From Janthinobacterium tructae (lineage in GTDB: Bacteria > Pseudomonadota > Gammaproteobacteria > Burkholderiales > Burkholderiaceae_D), in assembly GCF_006517255.1 (NCBI RefSeq), contig NZ_CP041185.1:5208001-5272000 (forward strand): a stretch of 64,000 bases of DNA. Reading direction: 5' to 3'. Below the pieces are notes generated by a model. The model was not told the origin of the DNA and did not search any database. It saw nothing but the letters and a program-made list of their open reading frames with translations. Shown here in pieces: positions 29,382-40,308 of this stretch. The translations under genes and the position numbers were made by a program. Position 1 is the stretch's first letter, and the number at the start of each line of letters is the position of its first letter.

Positions 29382-30059
29382 TCACGCGCCGGGCACTGCC
29401 GCAGGCAGGGCGATGGCCGCCTGCACCATGTGCGTGAGCAGGATTTCGGCCTCTTCGTAATCCTTGCGCGTGAGCTGCTTGCGATCCAGCACCAGGGCCA
29501 TCTGCGCCGAAAAATCCGCATACGACTGCGTCATGGCCCAGATGGCGAACATCAGGTGCGTGGCGTTGACGGGCGCGATCCGGCCGGCGGTGATCCATGC
29601 CTCGAAGACGGCGATATCCTTGCGCAGCAGCGGCACGACCCGGTCGCGTATCTGCGCGCCGTACAGAGGTGCGCCATTGATCACTTCCAGCGCATACACG
29701 CGCGAAGCCCATGGCTGTTCGCGCGAAAAACGCAGCTTCGCGCCGATGTACGCGCGCAGCACGTCGCGCGGCTCGTCGTGTTCATTGGCCAGCGATTCCA
29801 TGCGCGCCAGCCAGTCGTCGAGCACATCGTCGAGCACGCGCTGGTACAGCAGTTGCTTGGACGGGAAGTAATACATCAGGTTTTGCTTCGACAGGCCGGC
29901 CCGCTCGGCGATGGTGGCGATCGACGCGCCTTCATAGCCGCTTTCCGCGAATGCGCGCACGGCTTGCTCCAGGATGTCTGCTTCCAGGCGGTCGCGGTTT
30001 TGCAGGCGCCGGCCACCGGCATTTTTCACAGGAAGGGCAGGAGATTTTTCGCTGGCCAT
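29382..30059 (-). CDS. TetR-family regulator, RutR-like
   Basis: This 225-residue TetR-family regulator has the HTH at about residues 25-70 (IATIAERAGLSKQNLMYYFP, SKQLLYQRVLDD). The C-terminal domain shows the RutR-type pattern: FSREQPWASRVYALEVINGA and HLMFAIWAMTQSYADFSAQM. RutR senses uracil and controls pyrimidine use in E. coli. Here the gene lies 10 bases after the MocR regulator, opposite the reductive pyrimidine operon, so uracil or a breakdown product is a likely ligand. Confidence 0.85.
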   Translation of the reverse strand: MASEKSPALPVKNAGGRRLQNRDRLEADILEQAVRAFAESGYEGASIATIAERAGLSKQNLMYYFPSKQLLYQRVLDDVLDDWLARMESLANEHDEPRDVLRAYIGAKLRFSREQPWASRVYALEVINGAPLYGAQIRDRVVPLLRKDIAVFEAWITAGRIAPVNATHLMFAIWAMTQSYADFSAQMALVLDRKQLTRKDYEEAEILLTHMVQAAIALPAAVPGA

Positions 30060-30069
30060 GGCAGGTTCT

Positions 30070-31539
30070 TTAGCGTGGGCGTATCGATTGCAGGAAGGCT
30101 TGCAGCACGGGGGTATCGGTGTAGGCCACGTTGAAGCGAAACCACACCGTCTCGGGCGCGCGCAGCATGAAAAATTCGTTCGGCGACAGCAGGATGCCGG
30201 CCTTCAAGGCCATGTCGGCGATGATCTTGCCATTCCATTCCGGTGTCTGCAGGTCGGGCCAGCCGGCGCTGACGAACATGCCGCCACGCGGTCGCGCCAC
30301 GGGCGCCATGCCCGTTTGCGCCAGGCAGTCGATGCTGCGCTCGCGGGCCGCCTCGAGCTGCGTCACCAGGCGTTCCACCATGCGCTTGTAGGGCCGCGCG
30401 GAGATGGCGTGGTAGACGGCGCGCTCGTTGATTTCCGACGTCGTCAGCCCTGCCAGCATTTTCACGCGCACCAGTTCGGCCACCAGCGGCGGCGAGGCGC
30501 AAATCGACCCCACGCGCAGCACGGGCGACAGTGTCTTGGAAAAACTCCCCACGCGGATCACGCGGCGCAAGCCGTCCATCGCCGCCAGTGATGCTTCGCC
30601 GCGTGCCGCCAGCTCGCGGTAGATATCGTCTTCCACCAGCCAGAAATCGAACTGCTCGGCCAGCGCCAGCAGACGGTGCGTCTGCGCCTGGCTCAAGGAA
30701 GTACCGAGCGGATTTTGCAGTACCGTGTTGACGAACATCAGCTTCGGCTGCGTGCGCGCGGCTTCAACGGCCAGCGCATCGAGATCGAGGCCCGCCTCGC
30801 TGCGCGCAATGCCCACGGGGATGCAGCCGTGGTGGCGTATCAGCGACTGCAGATTGCTGTAGCCGGGGTCTTCCACCAGCACCGTGTCGCCCGGCTTGGT
30901 CAGGCTGCGCAGGATCAGATCGAAGGCATGCGTGGCGCCATGCGTCAGCAGGACCTGGTCCGGCTCCACCTGGAACAGCTCTTCCGACAGGCTGTTTGCC
31001 AGGTGCTGGCGCAGCGAGGGAAAGCCCAGCGGGTGGCCATAGCCGCGCAGCCGGCTGGCGGGGATGCGCATGGCCTGGCGCACGGCATCGAGCACGGTCG
31101 CTTCGCCATACATCTCGGGCGGCAGCCAGCCCGCGCCCACGGGCAGGGCATCGGATACGCCCGAATACAGGTCCGGCGTGAGGGCATCGATGGCGGTGGG
31201 GCTGGCAAGGGTGTTGGCTATGAGTGCCGCCTGCGGCGAGGCGGCGATATCGTGGCGCGCGACGAAATAGCCGGAGCCGCGCCGCGACGACAGCAAGCCC
31301 AGGTTGACCAGGCGGTCATACGATTCGACGACGGTAAAGGTCGATACGCCATTGCAGCGGGCGAACTGGCGCACGGACGGCATGCGCGTGCCGATGCGCA
31401 GGGCGCGGCTGCCCACCATGACGCTGATGGCGATGACGATCTGCTCGACGAGGCCGCCCTTTTTCTGGCGGTCGATGTCCAGCACGGGCCAGCCACTGCC
31501 TTGCTCGGGGGCATCGTCTGTGCTGTCGCTGTGCTTCAC
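30070..31539 (-). CDS. MocR/GabR-type regulator (GntR HTH + aminotransferase domain)
   Basis: This 489-residue MocR-family regulator has an N-terminal GntR winged helix (GTRMPSVRQFARCNGVSTFT, then VVESYDRLVNLGLLSSRRGS). It is fused to a PLP fold-type I aminotransferase-like domain with the PLP Lys in GSFSKTLSPVLRVG and the substrate segment THGATHAFDLILRSL. Such proteins bind an amino acid such as GABA through PLP. It is transcribed away from the beta-alanine transaminase gene across 199 bp, so beta-alanine is the likely signal and the operon 31739-41544 the target. Confidence 0.9.
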   Translation of the reverse strand: MKHSDSTDDAPEQGSGWPVLDIDRQKKGGLVEQIVIAISVMVGSRALRIGTRMPSVRQFARCNGVSTFTVVESYDRLVNLGLLSSRRGSGYFVARHDIAASPQAALIANTLASPTAIDALTPDLYSGVSDALPVGAGWLPPEMYGEATVLDAVRQAMRIPASRLRGYGHPLGFPSLRQHLANSLSEELFQVEPDQVLLTHGATHAFDLILRSLTKPGDTVLVEDPGYSNLQSLIRHHGCIPVGIARSEAGLDLDALAVEAARTQPKLMFVNTVLQNPLGTSLSQAQTHRLLALAEQFDFWLVEDDIYRELAARGEASLAAMDGLRRVIRVGSFSKTLSPVLRVGSICASPPLVAELVRVKMLAGLTTSEINERAVYHAISARPYKRMVERLVTQLEAARERSIDCLAQTGMAPVARPRGGMFVSAGWPDLQTPEWNGKIIADMALKAGILLSPNEFFMLRAPETVWFRFNVAYTDTPVLQAFLQSIRPR

Positions 31540-31738
31540 GGTGGCTCCTTATGCTGCCTTGCACAAAACTGTAGTGGTTTTTCGACCTGTACGGTTGGGG
31601 TACTTTGCCGTTTGTGTATCTGTGCCATTGGAGATGGCCTGTCTATTATTACATCAGCTTTTTGCCAACTGGTAAATTATTTTACGCTTCGTCAAAAACG
31701 ATGCTGGCGCCGCGCCAGCCCATCCCAAGGAGAAGATC
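31540..31738. promoter_or_regulatory. Divergent control region, MocR / pyrimidine operon
   Basis: This 199-bp AT-richer region lies between the two operons. Four CTGT-containing sites occur at 31569, 31587, 31620 and 31639, the outer pairs spaced 18 and 19 bp; repeated half-sites are common in MocR operators. A palindrome GTAAA-TTAT-TTTAC lies at 31672-31685. TATTAT at 31644-31649 is a possible -10 without a good -35, consistent with activator dependence. AAGGAG precedes the transaminase ATG. Confidence 0.4.
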
Positions 31739-33055
31739 ATGAACGAAACAAGGCCGGAATCGATGTCGGCATTCTGGATGCCGTTTACGAACAACCGCGA
31801 TTTCAAGGCCAACCCGCGCTTGCTGGTGTCGGCCGAAGGCATGTATTACAAGGACGTCGATGGCAACGCCATCCTCGATGGCACTGCCGGCCTGTGGTGT
31901 GTGCCGTGCGGCCATGCGCAGCCGCAGATCGTCGGCGCCATCCGCGAGATGGTGGGCCAGCTCGATTTCGCCCCCACCTTCCAGATGGGCCATCCGGCCG
32001 CCTTCGACCTGGCGGAAAAACTGATGGACTACACGGGGCATAAATTTGGCCACGTCTTCTACACGAACTCCGGTTCCGAAGCCGTCGACACGGCGTTAAA
32101 AATCGCGCTGGCCTATCACCGCGTGCGCGGCGAGGGCGCACGTACGCGCCTGATCGGCCGCGAACGCGGTTATCACGGCGTGGGCTTCGGCGGCATTTCC
32201 GTGGGCGGCATCGGCGGCAACCGCAAGACTTTCGGCCCCTTGCTGCCGGGCGTGGACCACCTGCCGCACACGCACAACCTGGACAAGAACGCCTATACGG
32301 TGGGCGAGCCCGAATACGGCACCCACCTGGCCGATGAACTGGAACGCATCGTCGCCCTGCACGACGCCTCGACGATCGCCGCCGTCATCGTCGAGCCGGT
32401 GGCCGGCTCCACGGGCGTGCTGATCCCGCCGAAAGGCTATCTGAAACGCTTGCGCGAGCTGTGTACCAAACACGGCATCCTGCTCATCTTCGATGAAGTG
32501 ATCACGGGTTTCGGCCGCATGACGACGCCGTTCGCCGCCGACTATTTCGACGTCGAGCCGGACCTGATGACGACGGCCAAGGGCCTGACCAACGGCATGG
32601 TGCCGATGGGTGCCGTCTTCAGCAAAAAGTATATCCACGACGCCTTCATGGATGCGCCACCGGGCATCGAACTGTTCCACGGCTACACGTATTCCGGCCA
32701 CCCGCTCGCTTGCGCCGCCTCGCTGGCCACCCTGCAAGTGTTCGAGGAGCAGGACATCCTCGGCCACGCGAAAAACATGCAGGCGTATTGGCAGGATGCC
32801 GTGCATTCCCTGAAAGGCTTGCCGCACGTGATCGACCTGCGCAGCATCGGCCTGATCGCCGGCATCGAACTCGATCCCATCGCCGGCAAGCCCGGCACGC
32901 GCGCCTTCAACGCCTTCAAGCAGGCCTTCGCCGACGGCGTGCTGATACGCACGACGGGCGACATCATCGCCCTGTCGCCGCCGCTGGTGCTGGAAAAACA
33001 GCATGTCGACGAGCTGTTCGGCAAGCTGGCGACCGTGCTGAAAAACCTCGATTAA
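31739..33055 (+). CDS. Beta-alanine--pyruvate (omega-amino acid) transaminase
   Basis: This 438-residue class III PLP aminotransferase belongs to the omega-amino acid:pyruvate group, converting beta-alanine and pyruvate to malonate semialdehyde and alanine. N-terminal FWMPFTNNRDFK and GLWCVPCGH are typical of this group. PLP phosphate loop YTNSGSEAVDTALK, FDEVITGFGR with the ring-binding Asp, and Lys281 in TTAKGLTNGMVPMG are all present. It is the first gene of the reductive pyrimidine operon and handles the product of its later steps. With the thymine route it would act on 3-aminoisobutyrate. Confidence 0.92.
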   Translation: MNETRPESMSAFWMPFTNNRDFKANPRLLVSAEGMYYKDVDGNAILDGTAGLWCVPCGHAQPQIVGAIREMVGQLDFAPTFQMGHPAAFDLAEKLMDYTGHKFGHVFYTNSGSEAVDTALKIALAYHRVRGEGARTRLIGRERGYHGVGFGGISVGGIGGNRKTFGPLLPGVDHLPHTHNLDKNAYTVGEPEYGTHLADELERIVALHDASTIAAVIVEPVAGSTGVLIPPKGYLKRLRELCTKHGILLIFDEVITGFGRMTTPFAADYFDVEPDLMTTAKGLTNGMVPMGAVFSKKYIHDAFMDAPPGIELFHGYTYSGHPLACAASLATLQVFEEQDILGHAKNMQAYWQDAVHSLKGLPHVIDLRSIGLIAGIELDPIAGKPGTRAFNAFKQAFADGVLIRTTGDIIALSPPLVLEKQHVDELFGKLATVLKNLD

Positions 33056-33064
33056 GGAAGCCCC

Positions 33065-34567
33065 ATGACTGATCTCGATACGATTACCCACTACATCAAC
33101 GGCGCCAAAGTCGACACGCAAAGTGGCCGCTACGGCGACGTCTACAACCCCGCACTGGGCGTACCCGTGGCCCGCGTGGCCTTGGGTACCGTGGAAGACG
33201 TGGATGCGGCCGTGCAGGCCGCCGCCGCCGCCTTTCCCTCCTGGTCGGCCACGCCGCCATTGACGCGCGCGCGCGTGCTGTTTCGCTACCTGCAGCTGTG
33301 CCAGCAGCACACGGACGACTTTGCCGCCATGCTCACGCGCGAACATGGCAAGACCTTTGCCGATGCCCAGGGCGAAGTGGCGCGCGGCATCGAGATGGTG
33401 GAATTTGCCGTCGGCATCCCGCAATTGTTAAAGGGCGAATTCACGGACCAGATTTCGCGCGGCATCGACGCCTGGTCCATGCGCCAGGCGCTGGGCGTGG
33501 TAGCCGGCATCACGCCATTCAACTTCCCTGTGATGGTGCCGATGTGGATGTTTCCGGTGGCGATTGCCTGCGGCAATACCTTCGTCTTGAAACCGTCCGA
33601 GCGCGATCCGTCGGCCTCCCTGCTGCACGCCAAATTGCTGAAGGAGGCGGGCTTGCCCGACGGCGTCTTCAACGTGGTGCAGGGCGATAAAGTGACCGTT
33701 GATGCCTTGCTCGACCACCCCGTGGTGCAGGCGATCAGCTTTGTCGGCTCGACGCCGATTGCCGAATACATCTATGCGCGCGGCAGCGCCAGCGGCAAGC
33801 GCGTGCAGGCGCTGGGCGGCGCGAAGAACCACATGGTGGTGATGCCCGACGCTGACATGGACATGACGGTCGACGCGCTGATCGGCGCGGCCTACGGTTC
33901 GGCGGGCGAACGCTGCATGGCTATCTCTGTGGTGGTGGCCGTGGGCGACGCGGGCGACAAGTTGATCGACGCACTGGCAACGCGCACGGCCGCACTGAAA
34001 GTGCGCGACGGCATGGAAGATGGTGCGGAAATGGGACCGGTCGTGTCGCTGGCCGCCAAGCAGCGCATCGAAAAACTCATCGCCTCGGGCGTGGAGCAGG
34101 GCGCGACTTTGGTGGTCGATGGCCGCAACCATGTGGTGGCGGGCCGCGAGAACGGCTTCTTTGTCGGCGGTACTTTATTTGACCACGTCACGCGCGACAT
34201 GAGCATCTACAAGGAAGAGATTTTCGGTCCCGTGCTGTGCGTGCTCCGGTGTCCTGACGTGGTGCATGCGGTGGAGCTGATCAACGCCAACGAGTATGGC
34301 AACGGCGTGGCCATCTACACGCGCGATGGCGGCGTGGCGCGCGAGTTCGTGCGCCAGATCCAGGTCGGCATGGTGGGCGTCAACATCCCCTTGCCCGTGC
34401 CGATGGCCTTCAACAGCTTTGGCGGCTGGAAGCGCAGCATGTTCGGCGACCACCACGCGTATGGACCCGAAGGCGTGCGTTTCTACACGCGCCACAAGGC
34501 GGTGATGCAGCGCTGGCCGAACACGGCAAGCGCTGGTGTGGAATTTGCTTTTCCCCAGATGAAGTAA
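33065..34567 (+). CDS. mmsA: CoA-acylating (methyl)malonate-semialdehyde dehydrogenase
   Basis: This 500-residue protein is an MmsA-type aldehyde dehydrogenase, converting malonate semialdehyde to acetyl-CoA (or methylmalonate semialdehyde to propionyl-CoA) with NAD+, CoA and loss of CO2. Family-typical segments: [45 protein letters not shown], which lacks the general-base Glu as MmsA enzymes do, and the nucleophile Cys284 in [12 protein letters not shown]. It starts nine bases after the transaminase gene and takes its product, completing beta-alanine degradation. Confidence 0.94.
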   Translation: MTDLDTITHYINGAKVDTQSGRYGDVYNPALGVPVARVALGTVEDVDAAVQAAAAAFPSWSATPPLTRARVLFRYLQLCQQHTDDFAAMLTREHGKTFADAQGEVARGIEMVEFAVGIPQLLKGEFTDQISRGIDAWSMRQALGVVAGITPFNFPVMVPMWMFPVAIACGNTFVLKPSERDPSASLLHAKLLKEAGLPDGVFNVVQGDKVTVDALLDHPVVQAISFVGSTPIAEYIYARGSASGKRVQALGGAKNHMVVMPDADMDMTVDALIGAAYGSAGERCMAISVVVAVGDAGDKLIDALATRTAALKVRDGMEDGAEMGPVVSLAAKQRIEKLIASGVEQGATLVVDGRNHVVAGRENGFFVGGTLFDHVTRDMSIYKEEIFGPVLCVLRCPDVVHAVELINANEYGNGVAIYTRDGGVAREFVRQIQVGMVGVNIPLPVPMAFNSFGGWKRSMFGDHHAYGPEGVRFYTRHKAVMQRWPNTASAGVEFAFPQMK

Positions 34568-34613
34568 AGGTTTCAAATTACGAGCCGGCCGCACATAACA
34601 AGAGGAATACGCG

Positions 34614-35981
34614 ATGATCGAGTCTTTGAACTATTTGCCGCATCCCGCCCTGCCCAACGAGGAACTGGCGGGCCATTTCACCGATCTGGCGCCGCCCCTG
34701 ACGGCACGCCAGGCGGCCATCGAAAGCGCCCGCTGCCTGTACTGCTACGATGCGCCGTGCAGCCGCATCTGTCCGTCGGAAATCGACGTGGCCAGCTTCA
34801 TCCGCAACATTCACGACAAGAACATCAACGGCGCCGCCGCCGGCATCCTGAAACAGAATATCCTGGGCGGCAGCTGCGCCCGCGTCTGCCCCACGGAGAT
34901 CCTGTGCGAGGATGTCTGCGTGCGCAACCACGACGCGGAAGGCCAGCCTGTGAAAATCGGCCTGTTGCAGCGCTACGCCGTCGACCACATGCATTTTGCG
35001 GCGCACCCGTTCCAGCGGGCGGCAAGCACGGGCAAGACGATCGCCATCGTCGGCGCGGGCCCGGCCGGCTTGTCGTGCGCGCACCGTCTGGCCATGCTGG
35101 GGCACGACGTGGTGATCTTTGAAAAAGAGGACAAGGCGGGCGGCCTGAATGAATACGGCATCGCCAAGTACAAGCTGACGGACGATTTCGCGCAAAAGGA
35201 AATCGACTTCCTGCTGGGCATCGGCGGCATCGAGATCCGATGTCGCCAGGTGCTGGGCGAGAACCTGCAGCTGCGCGACCTGCACGCGCAGTACGATGCC
35301 GTGTTCCTCGGCCTGGGCCTGGGCGCCAGCCGCAAGCTGGGCCTGACGGGCGAAGATGCGCCGGGTCTCTTGGCCGCCGTCGATTACATCGCCGCGCTGC
35401 GCCAGGCCGACGACCTGGCCGCGCTGCCCGTACCGAAACGCGCCATCGTGATTGGCGCCGGCAATACGGCCATCGACATGGCCGTGCAGATCCAGCGCCT
35501 GGGCGCCGAGGAAGTCACCCTGGTCTACCGGCGCGGCTTCGACGCCATGACGGCCACCCACCATGAGCAGGACATCGCCAAGGCCAACCAGGTGCGCATG
35601 CTGACGTGGGCCCAGCCACAGCAGGTGCTGCTCGATACTGCCGGCAAGGTGGTGGGCATGCGTTTCGAGAAAACGCGGATGCAGGGCACGCGCCTGGCGG
35701 GCACGGGCGAAACGTTCGACGTGGCGGCCGACGCCATCTTCAAGGCCATCGGCCAGAGCCTCGACACCGACGTGCTGCACGACCCGATGGCGTCGCTGCT
35801 GCAGCGCGAAGGCGACAAGATCGCCGTCGATGCGGGTTTTCGCACGGTGCTGCCGGGGATCTACGCGGGCGGCGACTGCGTGGCGCTGGGACAGGACTTG
35901 ACGGTGCAGGCCGTCCAGCATGGCAAGCTGGCCGCACTGGCCATCCATTCCGATTTCTTCAATAAAGTGGAGGCTGCATAA
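34614..35981 (+). CDS. preT: NAD-dependent dihydropyrimidine dehydrogenase subunit PreT
   Basis: This 455-residue subunit is PreT-like, related to the small glutamate-synthase subunit. The N-terminus binds Fe-S clusters: ARCLYCYDAPCSRICPSEID and SCARVCPTEILCEDVC. FAD is bound at IAIVGAGPAGLSCAHRL and NAD(P)H at AIVIGAGNTAIDMAV. It passes electrons from NADH to PreA. AGAGGAA precedes the ATG. Its stop codon overlaps the preA start by one base, fitting a 1:1 complex. Confidence 0.93.
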   Translation: MIESLNYLPHPALPNEELAGHFTDLAPPLTARQAAIESARCLYCYDAPCSRICPSEIDVASFIRNIHDKNINGAAAGILKQNILGGSCARVCPTEILCEDVCVRNHDAEGQPVKIGLLQRYAVDHMHFAAHPFQRAASTGKTIAIVGAGPAGLSCAHRLAMLGHDVVIFEKEDKAGGLNEYGIAKYKLTDDFAQKEIDFLLGIGGIEIRCRQVLGENLQLRDLHAQYDAVFLGLGLGASRKLGLTGEDAPGLLAAVDYIAALRQADDLAALPVPKRAIVIGAGNTAIDMAVQIQRLGAEEVTLVYRRGFDAMTATHHEQDIAKANQVRMLTWAQPQQVLLDTAGKVVGMRFEKTRMQGTRLAGTGETFDVAADAIFKAIGQSLDTDVLHDPMASLLQREGDKIAVDAGFRTVLPGIYAGGDCVALGQDLTVQAVQHGKLAALAIHSDFFNKVEAA

Positions 35982-37261
35982 TGGCTGATCTCAGCATCGA
36001 ATTTTGCGGCATCAAGGCGCCGAATCCCTTCTGGCTGGCGTCCGCGCCGCCGACCGACAAGGCCTACAACGTGGTGCGCGCCTTCGAGGCGGGGTGGGGC
36101 GGCGTGGTGTGGAAAACCCTGGGTGAAGACCCTGCCGCCGTCAACGTCTCGTCGCGCTACTCCGCGCTGTATGGCAAGAACCGCGAAGTGGTGGGTTTCA
36201 ATAACATTGAACTGATCACCGACCGCTCGCTGGAGATCAACCTGCGCGAAATCACGCAGGTGAAAAAGGACTGGCCCGACCGCGCCATGATCGTCTCGCT
36301 GATGCTGCCGTGCGAAGAGCACTACTGGGCCGACATTTTGCCGAAGGTGGAAGCGACAGGAGCGGACGGCATCGAGCTCAATTTCGGCTGCCCGCACGGC
36401 ATGCCGGAGCGGGGCATGGGCGCGGCCGTGGGCCAGGTGCCCGAGTATGTGCAGATGGTCACCGCCTGGTGCAAGAAGCACAGCAAGTTACCCGTCATCG
36501 TCAAGCTCACGCCGAATATCACGGACGTGCGCATGCCGGCGCGCGCGGCCAAGGCGGGCGGCGCCGACGCCGTCTCTCTGATCAATACCATCAACTCGAT
36601 TACCTCGCTCGACCTGGACCGCATGGTGGCCTTGCCCATCGTGGGCGGCGCCAGCACGCACGGCGGCTATTGCGGGTCTGCCGTCAAGCCGATCGCCCTG
36701 AACATGGTGGCGGAAATCGCCCGCGATCCGCAAACGCGCGGCTTGCCCATTTCCGGCATCGGCGGCATCGGCAACTGGCGCGACGCGGCCGAATTCATCG
36801 CCCTGGGTGCCGGCTGCGTGCAGGTGTGCACGGCCGCCATGCTGCATGGTTTCCGCATCGTCGACGAGATGAAGGATGGCTTGTCGCGCTGGATGGACGA
36901 GAAGGGCTATGCGCGCATCAGCGATTTTTCCGGCAAGGCCGTGGCCAACACGACGGACTGGAAATACCTGGACATGAATTACCAGGTCATCGCGCACATC
37001 AACCAGGACGACTGCATCAAATGCGGCAAGTGCTATGTGGCCTGCGAAGACACCTCGCACCAGTCGATTGCGCAACTGATCGACGCCGCCGGCACGCGCA
37101 CGTATGAAGTGATCAAGGAGGAATGCGTGGGCTGCAACCTGTGCGAAATCACCTGTCCGGTGCAGGGCTGCATCACGATGGTGCCGCAGGCCACGGGCAA
37201 GCCATACATGAACTGGACGCAGGATCCCAGGAATCCACGGGCGTTGGCGGAAACGGCGTAG
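35981..37261 (+). CDS. preA: NAD-dependent dihydropyrimidine dehydrogenase subunit PreA
   Basis: This 426-residue catalytic subunit reduces uracil and thymine to dihydrouracil and dihydrothymine. The FMN-binding TIM barrel resembles dihydroorotate dehydrogenase (NPFWLASAPPTDKAYNV, ELNFGCPHGMPERGMG, IVKLTPNITDV, GISGIGG-type phosphate loop PISGIGGIGNWRDA). The C-terminal ferredoxin domain has two CxxCxxCxxxC clusters: Cys345/348/351/355 and Cys382/385/388/392. It forms a complex with PreT and starts the reductive pathway finished by the next genes. Confidence 0.95.
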   Translation: MADLSIEFCGIKAPNPFWLASAPPTDKAYNVVRAFEAGWGGVVWKTLGEDPAAVNVSSRYSALYGKNREVVGFNNIELITDRSLEINLREITQVKKDWPDRAMIVSLMLPCEEHYWADILPKVEATGADGIELNFGCPHGMPERGMGAAVGQVPEYVQMVTAWCKKHSKLPVIVKLTPNITDVRMPARAAKAGGADAVSLINTINSITSLDLDRMVALPIVGGASTHGGYCGSAVKPIALNMVAEIARDPQTRGLPISGIGGIGNWRDAAEFIALGAGCVQVCTAAMLHGFRIVDEMKDGLSRWMDEKGYARISDFSGKAVANTTDWKYLDMNYQVIAHINQDDCIKCGKCYVACEDTSHQSIAQLIDAAGTRTYEVIKEECVGCNLCEITCPVQGCITMVPQATGKPYMNWTQDPRNPRALAETA

Positions 37262-37279
37262 GGCACGTTTTTTGCGTAC

Positions 37280-37294
37280 GTTTATTTTATAAAC
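37280..37294. promoter_or_regulatory. Palindrome upstream of the NCS1 transporter
   Basis: GTTTAT-TTT-ATAAAC is a perfect 6-3-6 inverted repeat in the 134-bp gap between preA and the transporter gene, the only sizeable gap inside the operon. It could be an operator for separate control of uptake; no strong promoter could be assigned nearby. Confidence 0.35.
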
Positions 37295-37395
37295 TGTTGC
37301 CTGTCTTTGCAGTAAGCTAGACTGCCGCAGTTTACACAATGCCGTATCCCTGGCGTCATTCAAGATGCCGGCGGCCTAACCGATGGAGAACACCT

Positions 37396-38880
37396 GTGAA
37401 CCACGACTATTCAGGCAATACGCAGCTGTGGAATGAAGATCTGGCGCCCACCACGGCAGCGCAGCGCACCTGGCGCTGGTATCACTTTGCCGCGCTGTGG
37501 GTGGGCATGGTGATGTGCATTCCCGCCTACACCCTGTCGGCCAGCCTGATCGACAGCGGCATGTCCGGCTACCAGGCCGTGCTCACGGTATTTCTCGCCA
37601 ACGCCATCGTGCTCCTGCCCATGCTCTTGATCGGCCATGCGGGCACCAAGTACGGCATCCCGTATGCCGTGCTGGCGCGCGCCTCGTTCGGCACCATGGG
37701 CGCGCGCCTGCCGGCGCTGATGCGCGCCATCGTCGCCTGCGGCTGGTACGGCATCCAGACCTGGTTCGGCGGCCAGATGATCTACACCCTGATGGGCGTC
37801 TTGATGGGGCATGAACTGGGCGGCGAGAAGATCGCGGGCCTGGGCATCAACGGCAGCCAGTTGCTGTGCTTCCTGGCTTTCTGGGCCATCCAGTTCTATT
37901 ACATCCTGCACGGCATGGAGTCGATCCGCAAGCTCGAAACCTATACGGCACCGCTGAAAATCCTCATCTGCTTCGTGCTGCTGTACTGGGTGCACAGCAA
38001 GGCTGGTGGCGTGGGGGCGCTGCTGGACCAGCCATCGCAGTTTATCCCGGGCGGCAAGAAGGCGGGCCAGTTCTGGAGCGTCTTCTGGCCATCGCTGACG
38101 GCCATGGTGGGTTTCTGGGCCACCCTGGCACTGAACATTCCCGACTTCACGCGCTTCGCCAAGACGCAGCGCGACCAGGTGATCGGCCAGTCCGTCGGCT
38201 TGCCCGTGCCCATGGGATTGCTGGCCATGCTGGCCGTGATCGTCACTGCCGGCTCCGTGGTCATGTACGGCAAGGCCATCTGGGACCCCGTCGACCTGGC
38301 CAGCCGCATGACGGGCGCCGCCGTGCTGGTCGCCCTGATCATCCTGCTGATCGACACGGTCAGCGTCAACCTGGCGGCCAACCTGGTGGGCCCGGCGTAC
38401 GACTTTTCCTCGCTGGCGCCGAAGCAGATTTCCTACAAGATGGGCGGCTACATCACGGCCTTCATCGCCATCGTCATGATGCCGTGGAAAGTGCTCGAAT
38501 CGACGCAGGGCTATATCTTCACGTGGCTGATCGGCTACTCGGCCTTGCTGGGCCCCATCGCCGGCATCCTCATCGTCGACTATTATTTTGTGCGCAAGAC
38601 GCAGCTCGACGTCAGGCAGTTGTACCGCGATGACGGCATCTACTCGTATGGCAATGGCTGGAACATGGCGGCGCTGATCGCCTTTGTCATCGCCGTGCTG
38701 CCGAATATCCCGGGCTTTCTGAACGCGGCCTTTCCCACGGCGTTTCCCGGCGTGGCCGAAGGCTTTAAAACCATTTATACCTACGCCTGGTTCGTGGGCG
38801 TGGCCATCGCCGCAGTCGTCTACGGCGTCATGATGAAGGGCAAGGCGGCAGCACGCGTGCAGCAGGCACCGCAGTCCTGA
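37396..38880 (+). CDS. NCS1-family nucleobase/hydantoin transporter
   Basis: This 494-residue inner-membrane transporter of the NCS1 family (uracil, allantoin, hydantoin or cytosine with a cation) has about twelve hydrophobic helices. Family segments: YSGNTQLWNEDLAPTTAAQR with the NxDLxP motif, RASFGTMGARLPALMRAIVA and ACGWYGIQTWFGGQMIY, and later PDFTRFAKTQRDQVIGQSVG. GTG 37396 is chosen as start: it has TGGAGA upstream and gives the normal N-terminus. Its place between preA and dihydropyrimidinase points to uracil/thymine or dihydropyrimidine uptake. Confidence 0.9.
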   Translation: MNHDYSGNTQLWNEDLAPTTAAQRTWRWYHFAALWVGMVMCIPAYTLSASLIDSGMSGYQAVLTVFLANAIVLLPMLLIGHAGTKYGIPYAVLARASFGTMGARLPALMRAIVACGWYGIQTWFGGQMIYTLMGVLMGHELGGEKIAGLGINGSQLLCFLAFWAIQFYYILHGMESIRKLETYTAPLKILICFVLLYWVHSKAGGVGALLDQPSQFIPGGKKAGQFWSVFWPSLTAMVGFWATLALNIPDFTRFAKTQRDQVIGQSVGLPVPMGLLAMLAVIVTAGSVVMYGKAIWDPVDLASRMTGAAVLVALIILLIDTVSVNLAANLVGPAYDFSSLAPKQISYKMGGYITAFIAIVMMPWKVLESTQGYIFTWLIGYSALLGPIAGILIVDYYFVRKTQLDVRQLYRDDGIYSYGNGWNMAALIAFVIAVLPNIPGFLNAAFPTAFPGVAEGFKTIYTYAWFVGVAIAAVVYGVMMKGKAAARVQQAPQS

Positions 38881-40293
<1,413 letters not shown>

Positions 40294-40308
40294 AGTCAGG
40301 AGACAATA

